Positions 17,546 through 27,297 of a stretch of 64,000 nt of DNA are shown here, piece by piece. The stretch is from an uncultured Paracoccaceae bacterium (GTDB taxonomy: Bacteria; Bacteroidota; Bacteroidia; Flavobacteriales; Flavobacteriaceae): assembly GCA_943788135.1 (NCBI GenBank), contig CALSPC010000007.1, positions 248,001 through 312,000 of the forward strand, given 5' to 3'. Made by a program: the position numbers and the translations under genes. Position 1 is the stretch's first letter. Each line of letters begins with the position of its first letter. The notes under the pieces were generated by a model, which had not been told where the DNA came from, searched no databases, and was given only the letters and a program-made list of their open reading frames with translations.

Positions 17546-18382
17546 ATGGCCGTCATTACTTTAACGACCGATTTTGGAACAAAAGATCATTTTACAGCTG
17601 CTGTAAAAGGCGCGTTGCTATCTGAAATTCTGGAAGCTAAAGTTGTTGATGTCTCGCATAATATTTCGCCATTTAGTATTTTAGAAGCGGCCTATGTAAT
17701 TCAAAATGCTTTTAGCAGTTTTCCTGTAGGAAGCATCCACATTATTGGAGTTGATTCTGAAATAAGTGAAGAAAACAAACATATTGTCGTCCAGTTGAAT
17801 GACCATTATTTCATCTGTGCTAATAATGGAATTATGAGTATGATTTGTGCTGAAATAAATCCACAAAAAATCGTAGAAATAAATATTCATGATAAGATTT
17901 CTACAAGTTTTCCTGTTTTAGATGTATTTGTAAAAGTCGCTGCACATATTGCTCGAGGTGGAACATTAGAAGTCATTGGGAAAATTATAAACGAGATCAA
18001 ACCGATCAAAAATATTGTTCCCATTGTAAGATCTGGAGCAAGTCAGTTGGTTGGAAGTGTAATTTACATCGATCATTATGGCAATGTCATCACAAACATC
18101 AAAAAACGCTTTTTTGAATCTATTCAAAAAGGGAGGCGGTTTGAAATATCTGCACGAAATCATAAATTTAGACGGATTTATAACCATTATAGCGACATTG
18201 TAGATTTTAACATTGCAGCCGAATTGCGTAATGATGAAGGTCAAGGTCTTGTGGTGTTTAATTCTTCCGACTATCTTGAAATTGCCGTTTATCGCAGTAA
18301 CTTAGCCACAGTTGGCAGTGCTTCTACCCTGTTAGGCTTAGATATGATGGACACTATTTCTATAGATTTCTTTAAAGATTAA
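17546..18382 (+). CDS. SAM hydrolase family protein (DUF62, SAM hydroxide adenosyltransferase)
   Basis: The 278-residue protein belongs to the fluorinase/chlorinase/SAM-hydrolase family. The start ITLTTDFGTKDHF holds the Asp that binds the SAM ribose, and the C-terminal part has GSVIYIDHYGNVITNI with the Asn typical of adenine contact. Non-halogenating members split SAM to adenosine and methionine using water and an Asp-Arg-His set. At the place where many members have VDPGVGxxR, this protein has VDSEISEENKH, so the usual Arg is not plain. It lies divergent to phoH with TAGGTTTG at 17478-17485 as a possible -7 element. Confidence 0.85.
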   Translation: MAVITLTTDFGTKDHFTAAVKGALLSEILEAKVVDVSHNISPFSILEAAYVIQNAFSSFPVGSIHIIGVDSEISEENKHIVVQLNDHYFICANNGIMSMICAEINPQKIVEINIHDKISTSFPVLDVFVKVAAHIARGGTLEVIGKIINEIKPIKNIVPIVRSGASQLVGSVIYIDHYGNVITNIKKRFFESIQKGRRFEISARNHKFRRIYNHYSDIVDFNIAAELRNDEGQGLVVFNSSDYLEIAVYRSNLATVGSASTLLGLDMMDTISIDFFKD

Positions 18383-18465
18383 TACGGAAATCACACCCTT
18401 TTATGAGCCAAAAAGCTATCAACCTAATGTTAATAAGTTTCTTTTAATAATTAGGATCAAAAAGA

Positions 18466-18473
18466 TATATTTG
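18466..18473 (+). promoter_or_regulatory. -7 element TATATTTG upstream of dnaN
   Basis: TATATTTG matches TAnnTTTG 38 bases before the dnaN ATG. No TTG is found at the expected -33 spacing, so support rests on the -7 element alone. Confidence 0.4.
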
Positions 18474-18511
18474 TAAGAGCCCAATAATTAAATTTATAAC
18501 ATACATCACAG

Positions 18512-19630
18512 ATGAAATTTATAGTTTCCAGTACATATTTATTAAAACAACTTCAAGTCTTAGGCGGTGTGATTAACAATTCTAACACCTTACCAATTCT
18601 AGATAATTTTTTGTTTGAATTAGACCACACAAAACTTACGGTGTCTGCCAGTGACTTAGAAACGACTATGGCATCTTCACTGGACGTCGAAAGTGATAGC
18701 CAAGGTAGTGTTGCTATTCCTGCTAAACTCTTGTTAGAAACCCTAAAAACCTTTCCTGAACAACCCCTTACGTTTGTAATTGAAGAGAACAACACTATTG
18801 AAATTAGTTCTAACCATGGTAAATATGCTTTGGCTTATGCCAATGCAGACGAATTTCCAAAGGCGATTTCTTTGGACAATCCAAGCACGACGGTAATTGG
18901 TGCCGATATTTTGGCAACAGCAATTTCTAAAACAATTTTTGCTGCTGGAAACGACGATTTACGCCCCGTAATGAGCGGTGTATTTTTTCAGTTTTCAACA
19001 GAAAGCCTAACTTTTGTGGCCACCGATGCTCATAAATTGGTAAAATATTCACGTACCGATGTTACTGCCAATGAAACGGCAGAATTTATAATGCCTAAAA
19101 AACCATTGAATTTATTGAAAGGAATTTTAGCTGGAAGTGATGAGGATGTTGCTATAGAGTATAACGACTCTAATGCGAAATTTTCATTTGAAAACTCGGT
19201 ACTCATATGTCGATTAATTGATGGTAAATATCCAAACTATGAAGCGGTAATTCCTAAAGAGAACCCCAACCATTTAACCATTAGTAGAAATCAATTTTTG
19301 AGTTCTGTTCGACGCGTTTCTATATTTTCAAATAAAACAACCCATCAAATTCGCTTAAAAATCGCTGGTGCTGAATTGAATATTTCTGCAGAAGATATCG
19401 ATTACAGCAACAAAGCCGAAGAACGGTTGACTTGCGATTATCAAGGAGATGATATGCAAATTGGATTTAACTCTCGATTCTTATCTGAAATGCTGAGTAA
19501 TCTCAATGCCGATGATGTACAATTGGAAATGAGTATGCCAAACAGAGCAGGTATTCTTACGCCAGTTGACGGATTAGATGAAGGTGAAATGGTTACGATG
19601 CTAGTAATGCCTGTAATGCTAAATAGCTAA
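18512..19630 (+). CDS. dnaN: DNA polymerase III subunit beta (sliding clamp)
   Basis: The 372-residue clamp protein is built of three similar domains and forms the dimeric ring that holds the replicase on DNA. Recognised by its start KFIVSSTYLLKQLQVLGGVI, by FVATDAHKLVKYS at about residue 168 (typical TDgHRLa block), LICRLIDGKYPNYEAVIP at about 232, and the C-terminal MLVMPVML. Length is normal. It stands alone with its own promoter candidate and a strong terminator, and not next to dnaA or recF. Confidence 0.95.
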   Translation: MKFIVSSTYLLKQLQVLGGVINNSNTLPILDNFLFELDHTKLTVSASDLETTMASSLDVESDSQGSVAIPAKLLLETLKTFPEQPLTFVIEENNTIEISSNHGKYALAYANADEFPKAISLDNPSTTVIGADILATAISKTIFAAGNDDLRPVMSGVFFQFSTESLTFVATDAHKLVKYSRTDVTANETAEFIMPKKPLNLLKGILAGSDEDVAIEYNDSNAKFSFENSVLICRLIDGKYPNYEAVIPKENPNHLTISRNQFLSSVRRVSIFSNKTTHQIRLKIAGAELNISAEDIDYSNKAEERLTCDYQGDDMQIGFNSRFLSEMLSNLNADDVQLEMSMPNRAGILTPVDGLDEGEMVTMLVMPVMLNS

Positions 19631-19654
19631 TTTCTAAATTTTCATACATAATTT

Positions 19655-19683
19655 AAAAGCATTCCGACGGGAATGCTTTTTTT
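19655..19683 (+). terminator. Intrinsic terminator of dnaN
   Basis: Arms AAAAGCATTCC and GGAATGCTTTT pair perfectly over 11 bp around a GACG loop and run into seven T residues. The upstream ATG at 19673 in the next gene's frame lies inside this hairpin and is unlikely to be used. Confidence 0.85.
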
Positions 19684-19735
19684 GTTATATTTATGTTTAA
19701 GAATTACAACTGTTTCTTTATCTACCCCACTACCT

Positions 19736-21841
19736 ATGAAGATAAATTCTTTTATTACTATCGTTAGTTTTATAGTTCTAGTTTCATGTGTACAACATAA
19801 AAAAATGACAAAAACATCTGAACATCAGTTTACAAATAAACTCATAAATGAGACGAGTCCATATTTATTACAACACGCACACAATCCAGTCAATTGGTAT
19901 CCTTGGGGACAAGAAGCTTTAGATAAAGCTAAAAAAGAAAACAAATTAATTATTATTAGTGTTGGATACGCTGCATGTCACTGGTGCCATGTGATGGAAC
20001 ATGAGAGTTTTGAAGATGTAGAAGTTGCCAACTTCATGAATGAAAACTTTGTTGCTATTAAAGTTGATAGAGAAGAACGTCCCGATATTGATCAAATTTA
20101 TATGGATGCGGTACAACTGATCACTGGAAGTGGCGGTTGGCCTCTAAATTGTATTGCTCTCCCTGACGGTCGTCCTATTTATGGCGGCACCTATTTTCCA
20201 AAAAATCAATGGTTAGATGTGCTTACTAAAATTTCAGATTTTGTTAAAACTAATCCCGAAAAAACAGAGCGACAAGCAAAACAACTCACAAATGGTATTC
20301 AAGCTAATGAATTAAACCTTTTGAGCACTAAACAAAAGGACGTTTCAATGGCGGACTTGAACCTCATTTTTGAAAACTGGAAAACAAGTATTGATTCAGA
20401 AAATGGCGGATATAAAGGCGCACCAAAATTCCCTTTGCCTGTTGGCTATCAATTTTTATTACATTATAATTTCCTGAATCCAAACTCGGAAGCCCTAGAA
20501 GCTGTGACCCTTACCCTTGATAAAATGGCAAATGGTGGGATTTACGATCAGATTGGAGGTGGATTCTCTAGATATGCTACTGATGAACGTTGGAATATTC
20601 CTCATTTTGAAAAAATGCTTTATGACAATTCCCAACTCGTTAGCCTGTATGTAGCTGCTTACAAACACACAAAAAATGAAAACTATAAAACAATTATCAC
20701 GGAAACTTTAGACTTTATTCAGCGAGAACTAACGTCTGAAGACGGCGGATTTTACGCCTCTTTAGATGCCGACAGTGATGGTGAAGAAGGTAAATACTAT
20801 GTTTGGTCTCAACAAGAGATTCAACAAATTCTGGGTGATGATGCCAAACTCATTCTAGACTATTATAATATCGAGGCCAACGGAAATTGGGAAAATGGAA
20901 TCAATATATTATTTAAAACTGAAACCGACACTACCATTGCAGAGCGCTATAAATATTCTGTAAACGAACTTAAAACACTAGTTAGTAAGGCCAAAAAACA
21001 ACTGCTCGCTGAACGTGAAACCCGTATCAAACCAGCGTTAGATGATAAAATTATAACCTCGTGGAATGCACTTATGCTTAAAGCGTATGTAGATGCTTAC
21101 ACAATTTTTGATAACAAAGCGTATTTAGATGCTGCGCTCAAAGCTGCAAATTTCATCAATACAAATGTTCGATCATCAGATGATCGATTGTCCAGAAGCT
21201 ATAAAAATGGCAAGGCAACTATCAATGGGTTTTTAGATGATTATGCGTTTACAATTGAAGCCTTTATTGCTTTATATCAAAGTACGTTTGACGAAAAATG
21301 GTTAGAATCTGCAAAAAAATTAACAGACTATGTAATCGAACATTTTTATGACCCCGAAAGCAGTATGTTTTATTACACTTCAGATGTGGATCAAAAATTG
21401 ATTGTACGAAAAATGGAAATTTCAGATAATGTAATGCCTGCTTCTAACTCTCAAATGGCCAAAAACTTATTTGTTCTTGGACAGTATTATTATGACAGTG
21501 ATTATGTCGCACGCTCCAGACAGATGCTCAATACTGTAAAAGAAAACACCATCAAAGGTGGCCCTTATTACTCCAATTGGGATATCTTGATGAGTTGGTT
21601 TATAAGTCCTCCCTATTCGGTTGTCATTTTAGGTGATGATTTTGAAAGTAAACGCCACGCATTAAATGCTCAATACTATCCAAATGTATTTTTATCCGGT
21701 GGAAACAAAGAAGGGCAGCTCGCTTTATTAGAAAATAAATTAATTCCTGGCCAAACGACAATTTATGTTTGTCAAAACAACAGTTGCAAATATCCTGTAA
21801 CGGATGTAAATGAAGCGATGAAGCAGCTTATCGTAAATTAG
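19736..21841 (+). CDS. DUF255 thioredoxin-domain lipoprotein (YyaL/SSP411 family)
   Basis: The protein of 701 residues begins with a lipoprotein signal ([18 protein letters not shown]) and continues with a DUF255 thioredoxin-like domain containing [14 protein letters not shown], whose CHWC pair sits at about residue 80. The C-terminal 400 residues form an alpha/alpha toroid like glycosidase/epimerase barrels ([29 protein letters not shown]). This matches YyaL and human SPATA20, of unproven function. I choose the ATG at 19736 rather than 19673, which is inside the dnaN terminator and would hide the lipobox. Outer or inner membrane anchoring in the periplasm is inferred. Confidence 0.88.
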   Translation: MKINSFITIVSFIVLVSCVQHKKMTKTSEHQFTNKLINETSPYLLQHAHNPVNWYPWGQEALDKAKKENKLIIISVGYAACHWCHVMEHESFEDVEVANFMNENFVAIKVDREERPDIDQIYMDAVQLITGSGGWPLNCIALPDGRPIYGGTYFPKNQWLDVLTKISDFVKTNPEKTERQAKQLTNGIQANELNLLSTKQKDVSMADLNLIFENWKTSIDSENGGYKGAPKFPLPVGYQFLLHYNFLNPNSEALEAVTLTLDKMANGGIYDQIGGGFSRYATDERWNIPHFEKMLYDNSQLVSLYVAAYKHTKNENYKTIITETLDFIQRELTSEDGGFYASLDADSDGEEGKYYVWSQQEIQQILGDDAKLILDYYNIEANGNWENGINILFKTETDTTIAERYKYSVNELKTLVSKAKKQLLAERETRIKPALDDKIITSWNALMLKAYVDAYTIFDNKAYLDAALKAANFINTNVRSSDDRLSRSYKNGKATINGFLDDYAFTIEAFIALYQSTFDEKWLESAKKLTDYVIEHFYDPESSMFYYTSDVDQKLIVRKMEISDNVMPASNSQMAKNLFVLGQYYYDSDYVARSRQMLNTVKENTIKGGPYYSNWDILMSWFISPPYSVVILGDDFESKRHALNAQYYPNVFLSGGNKEGQLALLENKLIPGQTTIYVCQNNSCKYPVTDVNEAMKQLIVN

Positions 21842-21873
21842 AACTTCGTATTAATCCTACTAAATAAAACCAA

Positions 21874-22323
21874 ATGAATTACAGATTTGCAACTTCTAAA
21901 GATATTGAGCACTTATCAGAATTATTTGATGGATATCGGATTTTCTATCGTAAAACCACAGATCTAAAAGGTGCAAAAGCCTTTTTAAGAGAACGAATTA
22001 CTAAAAAAGATTCAAAACTCTTTGTTGCGGAAACCCAAACACACAAACTCGTAGGATTTGTTCAACTCTATCCTCTTTTTTCGTCCACTCGAATGAAAAA
22101 ATTTTGGTTATTAAACGATCTGTTTGTGCATCCAGAATTCCGAGGCAAAGGAGTGTCTATTGAATTGATTCAGAAAGCTAAAGACCTCGTTTTGGAGACC
22201 AAAGCATGTGGAATGTTTTTGGAAACTGAAAAAACAAATTTAATTGGAAATGCATTATACCCAAAAACAGGTTTTGTGCTAAATACCGATTCTAATTATT
22301 ATGAGTGGAATGTGGAACAGTAA
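21874..22323 (+). CDS. GNAT family N-acetyltransferase
   Basis: The 149-residue enzyme has the GNAT fold, with KFWLLNDLFVHPEFRGKGVS near residues 70-92: the last part, RGKG, is the pyrophosphate-binding loop for acetyl-CoA. The C-terminal strand NALYPKTGFVLNTDSNYYEW fits family motif B. Substrate unknown; small free-standing members often acetylate amino acids, polyamines or antibiotics. It follows the DUF255 gene by 32 bases on the same strand. Confidence 0.85.
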   Translation: MNYRFATSKDIEHLSELFDGYRIFYRKTTDLKGAKAFLRERITKKDSKLFVAETQTHKLVGFVQLYPLFSSTRMKKFWLLNDLFVHPEFRGKGVSIELIQKAKDLVLETKACGMFLETEKTNLIGNALYPKTGFVLNTDSNYYEWNVEQ

Positions 22324-22344
22324 TGCAACATATGCTCTTCACTC

Positions 22345-23961
22345 CTACCCATACATTTTTTCACGGAGCGCCTTAATCTTAGGGTCTTGCATATACTCAT
22401 CAAAGGTTGTGTAACGGTCAATAACCCCTTTAGGAGTCAGCTCAATAACTCTATTGGCTACAGTTTGTGCAAACTCATGATCATGCGTGGTAAACAATAC
22501 GGTGCCTTTAAAGTTTTTTAAGGAGTTGTTAAACGCTGTTATACTTTCCAAATCCAAGTGGTTAGTCGGTTCATCAAGCATCAAAACATTGGCACGCATC
22601 ATCATCATTCGTGAGAGCATACAGCGGACTTTTTCACCACCAGACAAGACGTTGGATTGTTTGAGGGCTTCTTCGCCACTAAATATCATTTTTCCTAAAA
22701 ACCCACGAATATGAACTTCTTCGCGCTCTTCTTCGGTTTTAGCCCATTGACGCAACCAATCTACTAAATTCATGGCTTCTTTAAAGTAACTGCTATTATC
22801 TAAAGGCAAATAAGACTGAGAGGTTGTAACACCCCAAAGAAAATTACCTGTTTTTGCTTTAAGTTTGCCATTAACAATATCATAAAATGCAGAACTAGCC
22901 CTAGAGTCTTTAGAGTAGATTACGATTTTATCGCCTTTATTTAAGTTAAAGTCAATCTTATCAAACAAGGTATCACCTTCAAGATCATAGGCTAATTTTT
23001 CAACATTTAAGATTTGATCACCAGCTTCACGATCACGCTCAAAAATAATAGCTGGATAGCGTCGGCTAGATGGGCGAATTTCTGTCACATCTAATTTATC
23101 AATCATTTTTTTTCGACTTGTAGCTTGTTTAGACTTGGCAACGTTGGCCGAAAAACGACGAATAAATTCTTCTAATTCTTTCTTTTTATCTTCTGATTTT
23201 TTATTCTGTTGTGCACGTTGTCGCGCAGCAAGCTGAGAGGACTCATACCAAAACGTATAGTTTCCTGAAAAATGGTTGATTTTATTGAAATCGATATCTG
23301 AAATATGCGTACAAACAGCATCTAAAAAGTGACGGTCATGCGACACCACAATAACACAGTTATCATAATTTGCTAGAAAATTTTCTAACCAAGAAATGGT
23401 TTCATAATCCAAATCATTGGTAGGTTCATCCATAATCAAAACATCGGGATTTCCAAAAAGGGCTTGTGCTAATAAAACCCGTACTTTTTGTTTCCCATCC
23501 AAATCTTTCATCAACGTATAGTGGTGGTCTTCTTTGATGCCTAAGTTAGAGAGCATTGAGGCCGCATCACTATCGGCATTCCAGCCATTCATTTCTTCAA
23601 ACTTTACTTGAAGTTCTCCGATACGATCTGCATTTTCATCCGAGTAATCATTGTATAATGCATCAATTTCGGTTTTTATTTCAAACAGTGGTTTGTTTCC
23701 TATAATCACGGTTTCTAAGACCGTTCGCTCGTCATAAAGGTTGTGGTTTTGTTCTAGAACCGACATACGTTTTCCGGTTTCAAGACTTACATGACCAGAT
23801 GTAGGCTCTTGCACGCCAGCTAATATTTTTAGAAATGTAGATTTCCCTGCACCATTGGCACCAATAATCCCATAGCAATTCCCTGTGTTAAATGAGGTAT
23901 TAACTTCATCAAAAAGAATTCGTTTTCCAAATTGTACTGATAAGTTTGAAACTGATAACAT
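22345..23961 (-). CDS. ABC-F family ATP-binding protein
   Basis: This 538-residue protein has two fused ABC ATPase domains joined by a charged linker and no membrane part, as in the ABC-F ribosome-associated factors (YbiT/EttA-like). The first domain has intact Walker A GANGAGKST (about 33-41) and Walker B LIMDEPTNDLD, but a degenerate signature DLDGKQK (about 150). The second has a signature LSGGEK (about 434) and Walker B LMLDEPTNHLD, but its Walker A position reads YSKDSRASS (about 346), without the lysine. One composite site is thus canonical and the other degenerate. Members act on the ribosomal E-site in translation. It is driven by the promoter at 23979. Confidence 0.9.
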   Translation of the reverse strand: MLSVSNLSVQFGKRILFDEVNTSFNTGNCYGIIGANGAGKSTFLKILAGVQEPTSGHVSLETGKRMSVLEQNHNLYDERTVLETVIIGNKPLFEIKTEIDALYNDYSDENADRIGELQVKFEEMNGWNADSDAASMLSNLGIKEDHHYTLMKDLDGKQKVRVLLAQALFGNPDVLIMDEPTNDLDYETISWLENFLANYDNCVIVVSHDRHFLDAVCTHISDIDFNKINHFSGNYTFWYESSQLAARQRAQQNKKSEDKKKELEEFIRRFSANVAKSKQATSRKKMIDKLDVTEIRPSSRRYPAIIFERDREAGDQILNVEKLAYDLEGDTLFDKIDFNLNKGDKIVIYSKDSRASSAFYDIVNGKLKAKTGNFLWGVTTSQSYLPLDNSSYFKEAMNLVDWLRQWAKTEEEREEVHIRGFLGKMIFSGEEALKQSNVLSGGEKVRCMLSRMMMMRANVLMLDEPTNHLDLESITAFNNSLKNFKGTVLFTTHDHEFAQTVANRVIELTPKGVIDRYTTFDEYMQDPKIKALREKMYG

Positions 23962-23978
23962 GCTTAAAATAATTTTTG

Positions 23979-24008
23979 CAAAAGTAGAAAAATGAATTCA
24001 CCAATCAA
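23979..24008 (-). promoter_or_regulatory. Promoter for the ABC-F gene
   Basis: On the minus strand TTG (24008-24006), 19 bases, TACTTTTG (23986-23979) fits the Bacteroidota consensus. The ATG is at 23961, giving a very short leader. Confidence 0.6.
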
Positions 24009-24109
24009 ATTAAACTGCTGCGTAATTTAACAACGCCTTAACAAGATTAAATCTTCTCAAAGCTTACTTTTGATATGCTTGGTAAATTGAATGCCAAATA
24101 TTTATAAAA

Positions 24110-25516
24110 ATGAAACCGATATACATCTTTTTTGGACTTTTTTTTGTTTGGAGTTGTCAAGAGACTCACAAGACATCTAGGGCTGTTTTTATTGGAGGTG
24201 ACATCATTAACCCAACCAATGATTATGTGGTATTATATGATACAAGAGACCAAATTGATACGTTGTTCCTGAATGCTAAAAATCGATTTGCTCATCGCTT
24301 TTCGGATTTTAAACCAGGAATTCATTCTTTTGTTCATGGCGGAAAACACCAATCTATTTTACTAGAAGCACAAGACAGTATTATGATGCACATTAATACA
24401 CATGATTTTGATGAATCGATTGTTTATAATGGTGATGGCGCTAAGAAAAATAACTACCTCATCAATATATTGTTAAAATTAGAAAAGGAAAACAGTCAAA
24501 CCAATGAAGCGTATGCAAAATCGCCGTTTGAGTTCCATCAAAACATCGAAACATTAATTTCTAAAAATCTTCATGATTTGCAACTATTTTTGAAAACAAA
24601 CCCAAATTCTGAACTTTTCAAAAAAATTGCAACTGCGAGTATACAATACCATTACTTCATGCGTAAAGAACTCTATCCTTACCGCCATTTTGGAAAAAAT
24701 AATCTGACAAATTTCAAGGAGCTCCCTTCAGATTTCTATGCCTTTAGAAATGATATTGTTTATAATGATATCGATTTAAAAGATTTCTACCCCTACTATA
24801 ATTATTTATTTCCTCACATCAACAACCTTGCGCTTGAGCAGCTATTTCTAACAAAAAAGGGCTTCAACTTAGATGATCATAAATTAGACTATACTATACG
24901 AAAATTAGAACTCATTGATAGTTTAGTAACAAATACAATGATTAAAAACAACTTATTAAAATATACGACTAGAAATTTTATTTCAAATGCGACATCAATC
25001 GATCAGAGTTATATTTTGTATCAATCTTTTTTAGATAAAAGCAGTAATGAAAAGGATAAGAAGTATATAAAAAACTTATTTAAAAACGCTCAAGGCTTAC
25101 AACCTGGCTTTCAACTTCCACCAATAGAAGTTATTAATAATAAAAATGAAACGTTAAATATTAACACCATATTTGATAAAACAAGTGTAATTTATTTCTG
25201 GGATAATGCAAGTCGATATCATTTTGAAAACAGTCATATCAAGGTGAAAACTTTACAAAAAATATATCCAAATATAGATTTTATAGCGATTAACATAAAT
25301 GCTATGCACACCAATGTCTGGAGAAATATGATCTATGGAAATCGTTTTAAAATTGATAATGAATATCGATTTTCTGACCCCTCATACGCCAAAAAACGTT
25401 TAGCTATTAATCACATCAAGAAGGTATTGATTGTTGATAAAGACGGGGTTATTCTGAACTCTACGGTTGATTTATTTGCCCCTGAATTCATAAAACTCCT
25501 TAAATTTTATGATTAA
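24110..25516 (+). CDS. Thioredoxin-like lipoprotein lacking the CXXC pair
   Basis: The 468-residue protein starts with a lipoprotein signal (MKPIYIFFGLFFVWSC; Cys16). The middle 300 residues are helical and resemble the N-terminal parts of Bacteroidota TlpA-like proteins. The last 130 residues look like a thioredoxin fold: GFQLPPIEVINNKNETLNI, then VIYFWDNASRYHF where redox members have FWATWCGPC, then IDFIAININ and KKVLIVDKDGVILN. The active-site cysteines are absent, so it is probably not an oxidoreductase. A -7 element TACTTTTG lies at 24065-24072. Function unknown; periplasmic or membrane-anchored. Confidence 0.7.
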   Translation: MKPIYIFFGLFFVWSCQETHKTSRAVFIGGDIINPTNDYVVLYDTRDQIDTLFLNAKNRFAHRFSDFKPGIHSFVHGGKHQSILLEAQDSIMMHINTHDFDESIVYNGDGAKKNNYLINILLKLEKENSQTNEAYAKSPFEFHQNIETLISKNLHDLQLFLKTNPNSELFKKIATASIQYHYFMRKELYPYRHFGKNNLTNFKELPSDFYAFRNDIVYNDIDLKDFYPYYNYLFPHINNLALEQLFLTKKGFNLDDHKLDYTIRKLELIDSLVTNTMIKNNLLKYTTRNFISNATSIDQSYILYQSFLDKSSNEKDKKYIKNLFKNAQGLQPGFQLPPIEVINNKNETLNINTIFDKTSVIYFWDNASRYHFENSHIKVKTLQKIYPNIDFIAININAMHTNVWRNMIYGNRFKIDNEYRFSDPSYAKKRLAINHIKKVLIVDKDGVILNSTVDLFAPEFIKLLKFYD

Positions 25517-25542
25517 AAAAAGCTGAAGTTTCCTCCAGCTTT
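25515..25542 (-). terminator. Terminator of the transaldolase gene
   Basis: On the minus strand arms AAAGCTG and CAGCTTT (25542-25536 and 25525-25519) close a ten-base loop and lead into seven T residues. The hairpin follows the transaldolase stop at 25568 and also sits directly after the plus-strand stop at 25516. Confidence 0.75.
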
Positions 25543-25567
25543 AAATCATATTAAAAAAATTAATTGC

Positions 25568-26221
25568 TTAATTTCCTTTTTTATAGTCTTCTAAAAATTT
25601 AGCTAAACCACTATCTGTTAATGGGTGACGCAATAATCCTTCAATAGAACTTAGGGGACCTGTCATAACATCTGAGCCTAATTTTGCGCAGTCAATTACA
25701 TGCATTGTGTGACGCACAGAGGCAGCTAAAATTTCGGTTCCAAAACCATAATTATCATAGATTAAACGAATCTCCGCAATTAGATTTAATCCATCTGTTG
25801 AAATATCATCTAGTCGTCCAAGAAATGGAGACACATACGTAGCGCCTGCTTTGGCAGCTAATAAGGCTTGTCCTGCTGAGAACACTAGAGTGACGTTGGT
25901 TTTGATGCCTTTATCACTAAAATATTTACAAGCTTTTACACCATCTTTTATCATTGGAAGTTTCACCACAATTTGTGGGTGTAAAGCCGCTAAAGCTTCT
26001 CCTTCTTTAACCATACCATCAAAATCAGTTGAAATGACTTCTGCAGATACATCACCATCAACAATTTCACAAATGGCCTTATAATGATTCAAAATATTTT
26101 CTGAGCCAGTGATGCCTTCTTTGGCCATCAATGAAGGGTTGGTTGTTACGCCATCAAGAACTCCGAGGTCTTGGGCTTCTTTGATCTGATTTAAGTTTGC
26201 AGTATCAATAAAAAATTTCAT
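25568..26221 (-). CDS. Small transaldolase / fructose-6-phosphate aldolase
   Basis: The 217-residue TIM-barrel aldolase is of the short transaldolase (TalC/FSA) type. Key blocks are [27 protein letters not shown], the Schiff-base lysine in VVKLPM at about residue 87, [17 protein letters not shown], and FLGRLDD. It moves a dihydroxyacetone unit between sugar phosphates in the pentose phosphate pathway, or cleaves fructose 6-phosphate; sequence alone does not separate the two. It has its own promoter (26250) and terminator (25515), so it is monocistronic. Confidence 0.92.
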   Translation of the reverse strand: MKFFIDTANLNQIKEAQDLGVLDGVTTNPSLMAKEGITGSENILNHYKAICEIVDGDVSAEVISTDFDGMVKEGEALAALHPQIVVKLPMIKDGVKACKYFSDKGIKTNVTLVFSAGQALLAAKAGATYVSPFLGRLDDISTDGLNLIAEIRLIYDNYGFGTEILAASVRHTMHVIDCAKLGSDVMTGPLSSIEGLLRHPLTDSGLAKFLEDYKKGN

Positions 26222-26249
26222 AATTTCAATTGGTTTTAATTAATGAACA

Positions 26250-26279
26250 CAAAATTAGTATATTATTATGGTTAGACAA
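26250..26279 (-). promoter_or_regulatory. Promoter for the transaldolase gene
   Basis: On the minus strand TTG (26279-26277), a 19-base spacer, then TAATTTTG (26257-26250) matches the consensus, 29 bases before the ATG at 26221. Confidence 0.6.
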
Positions 26280-26301
26280 CTGTTATAATAAAAATATTTT
26301 A

Positions 26302-27105
26302 TTAAATATTATAAAATCGACTTAATAGTTTTTCATACCATAAGTCGGGAAGAATGCGTTTTAAAACTACAGAAAATTTTTGTAGAAAAGCACCTACTTT
26401 ATAATGAATTTTTGGGTTTTTGGAGGTGATAATTTTGTGAACGACTTCTGCCATTAGTAAGGGATTTTTTCCGGAATCTACGTGGGAATCCATCATATCT
26501 AGAGTGGCACCATAAGGCACTTTATAAGGAGAGTCTTCAAAGATAGGGGCATGATAGCGTCCTGCAGCGATATTAGTAGCGAAATCACCTGGCGCAATAT
26601 TACTCATTTTTATGTTAAAGGATTTGAGTTCCATGCGATAGGACTCCGTTATCAATTCCAACGCTCCTTTACTCGCACTATAAACGCCTCTAAAAGGCAA
26701 TCCCATATAGCCCGCAATAGAAGTGATATTTAAAATTAATCCTGAATGCTGTGAACGCATCGAAGGCAAAACAGCATTTATCATATTAATCGGTCCAAAT
26801 AAATTGGTTTCGAAATTGCGTTTCATTTCATCCATAGGAATTTCTTCCAAAGGCCCTGTAATTCCAACGCCAGCATTGTTTATCAAAACATCAATACGCC
26901 CGGTTTTTGAAATAAGTTCAGCCACACATGATTGTATAGAATCTAGTTGAGTTACATCCAGTTTTATAAGTGGAAATTTAGATTCTGGAAAATTTTCTGG
27001 AAATCGGCTGGTGCCATAAACAGAAAACCCTTTTTGGGTGAGGTATTCTCCTATAGATTTTCCAATGCCTGAAGATCCACCCGTAATTAAAACTATTGTT
27101 GTCAT
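26302..27105 (-). CDS. SDR family oxidoreductase
   Basis: The 267-residue short-chain dehydrogenase has the NAD(P) loop TGGSSGIG at about residues 8-15, NNAGVG at about 86, the catalytic Ser in NITSIAGYMG, and YSASKGA (Tyr and Lys) at about 152. The C-terminal part with GDFATNIAAGRY resembles classical SDRs acting on sterol, retinol or acyl substrates, but the substrate cannot be fixed. It lies just downstream of the SRP RNA on the same strand, 63 bases from the RNA's T-tract. Confidence 0.9.
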   Translation of the reverse strand: MTTIVLITGGSSGIGKSIGEYLTQKGFSVYGTSRFPENFPESKFPLIKLDVTQLDSIQSCVAELISKTGRIDVLINNAGVGITGPLEEIPMDEMKRNFETNLFGPINMINAVLPSMRSQHSGLILNITSIAGYMGLPFRGVYSASKGALELITESYRMELKSFNIKMSNIAPGDFATNIAAGRYHAPIFEDSPYKVPYGATLDMMDSHVDSGKNPLLMAEVVHKIITSKNPKIHYKVGAFLQKFSVVLKRILPDLWYEKLLSRFYNI

Positions 27106-27168
27106 TAAATTTGATGTTAAATGCAGCTAAATATAGGAAGATTTCAGGAAACTATCGGGTACAAAAAA

Positions 27169-27262
27169 AGGCAAGCTACCTACATCACACTGCTACAACC
27201 ATTTACCTTTGCTGCGTTCCCGCCCTGGAGGATTCAACAGGAGCTAGTTGTGTAGGACTTGC
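27169..27262 (-). ncRNA. ffs: Signal recognition particle RNA (small bacterial type)
   Basis: On the minus strand the ends GGCAAGTCC and GGTAGCTTGCC pair, and the middle has CCTCCAGGGCGGGAACGCAG, the apical SRP loop recognised by Ffh. The RNA is followed by a run of seven T residues at 27169-27163. Length of about 95 bases is normal for the short form. With Ffh it targets nascent membrane proteins to FtsY. Its own promoter lies at 27268. Confidence 0.88.
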
Positions 27263-27267
27263 CACCG

Positions 27268-27297
27268 CAAAGATACAAAGTTTATATATTCACACAA
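27268..27297 (-). promoter_or_regulatory. Promoter for the SRP RNA
   Basis: On the minus strand TTG (27297-27295), 19 bases, TATCTTTG (27275-27268) matches the consensus closely and predicts transcription start near 27262, which agrees with the RNA's 5' end. Confidence 0.7.

Noticed and set aside
17546-18382. Fluorinase/chlorinase halogenating enzyme
   Set aside because: It lacks the extra loop of true fluorinases as far as I can see, and sits in an ordinary housekeeping neighbourhood.
19673-19735. Longer N-terminus of the DUF255 protein
   Set aside because: The ATG lies in the dnaN terminator hairpin and the added residues would hide a good lipoprotein signal.
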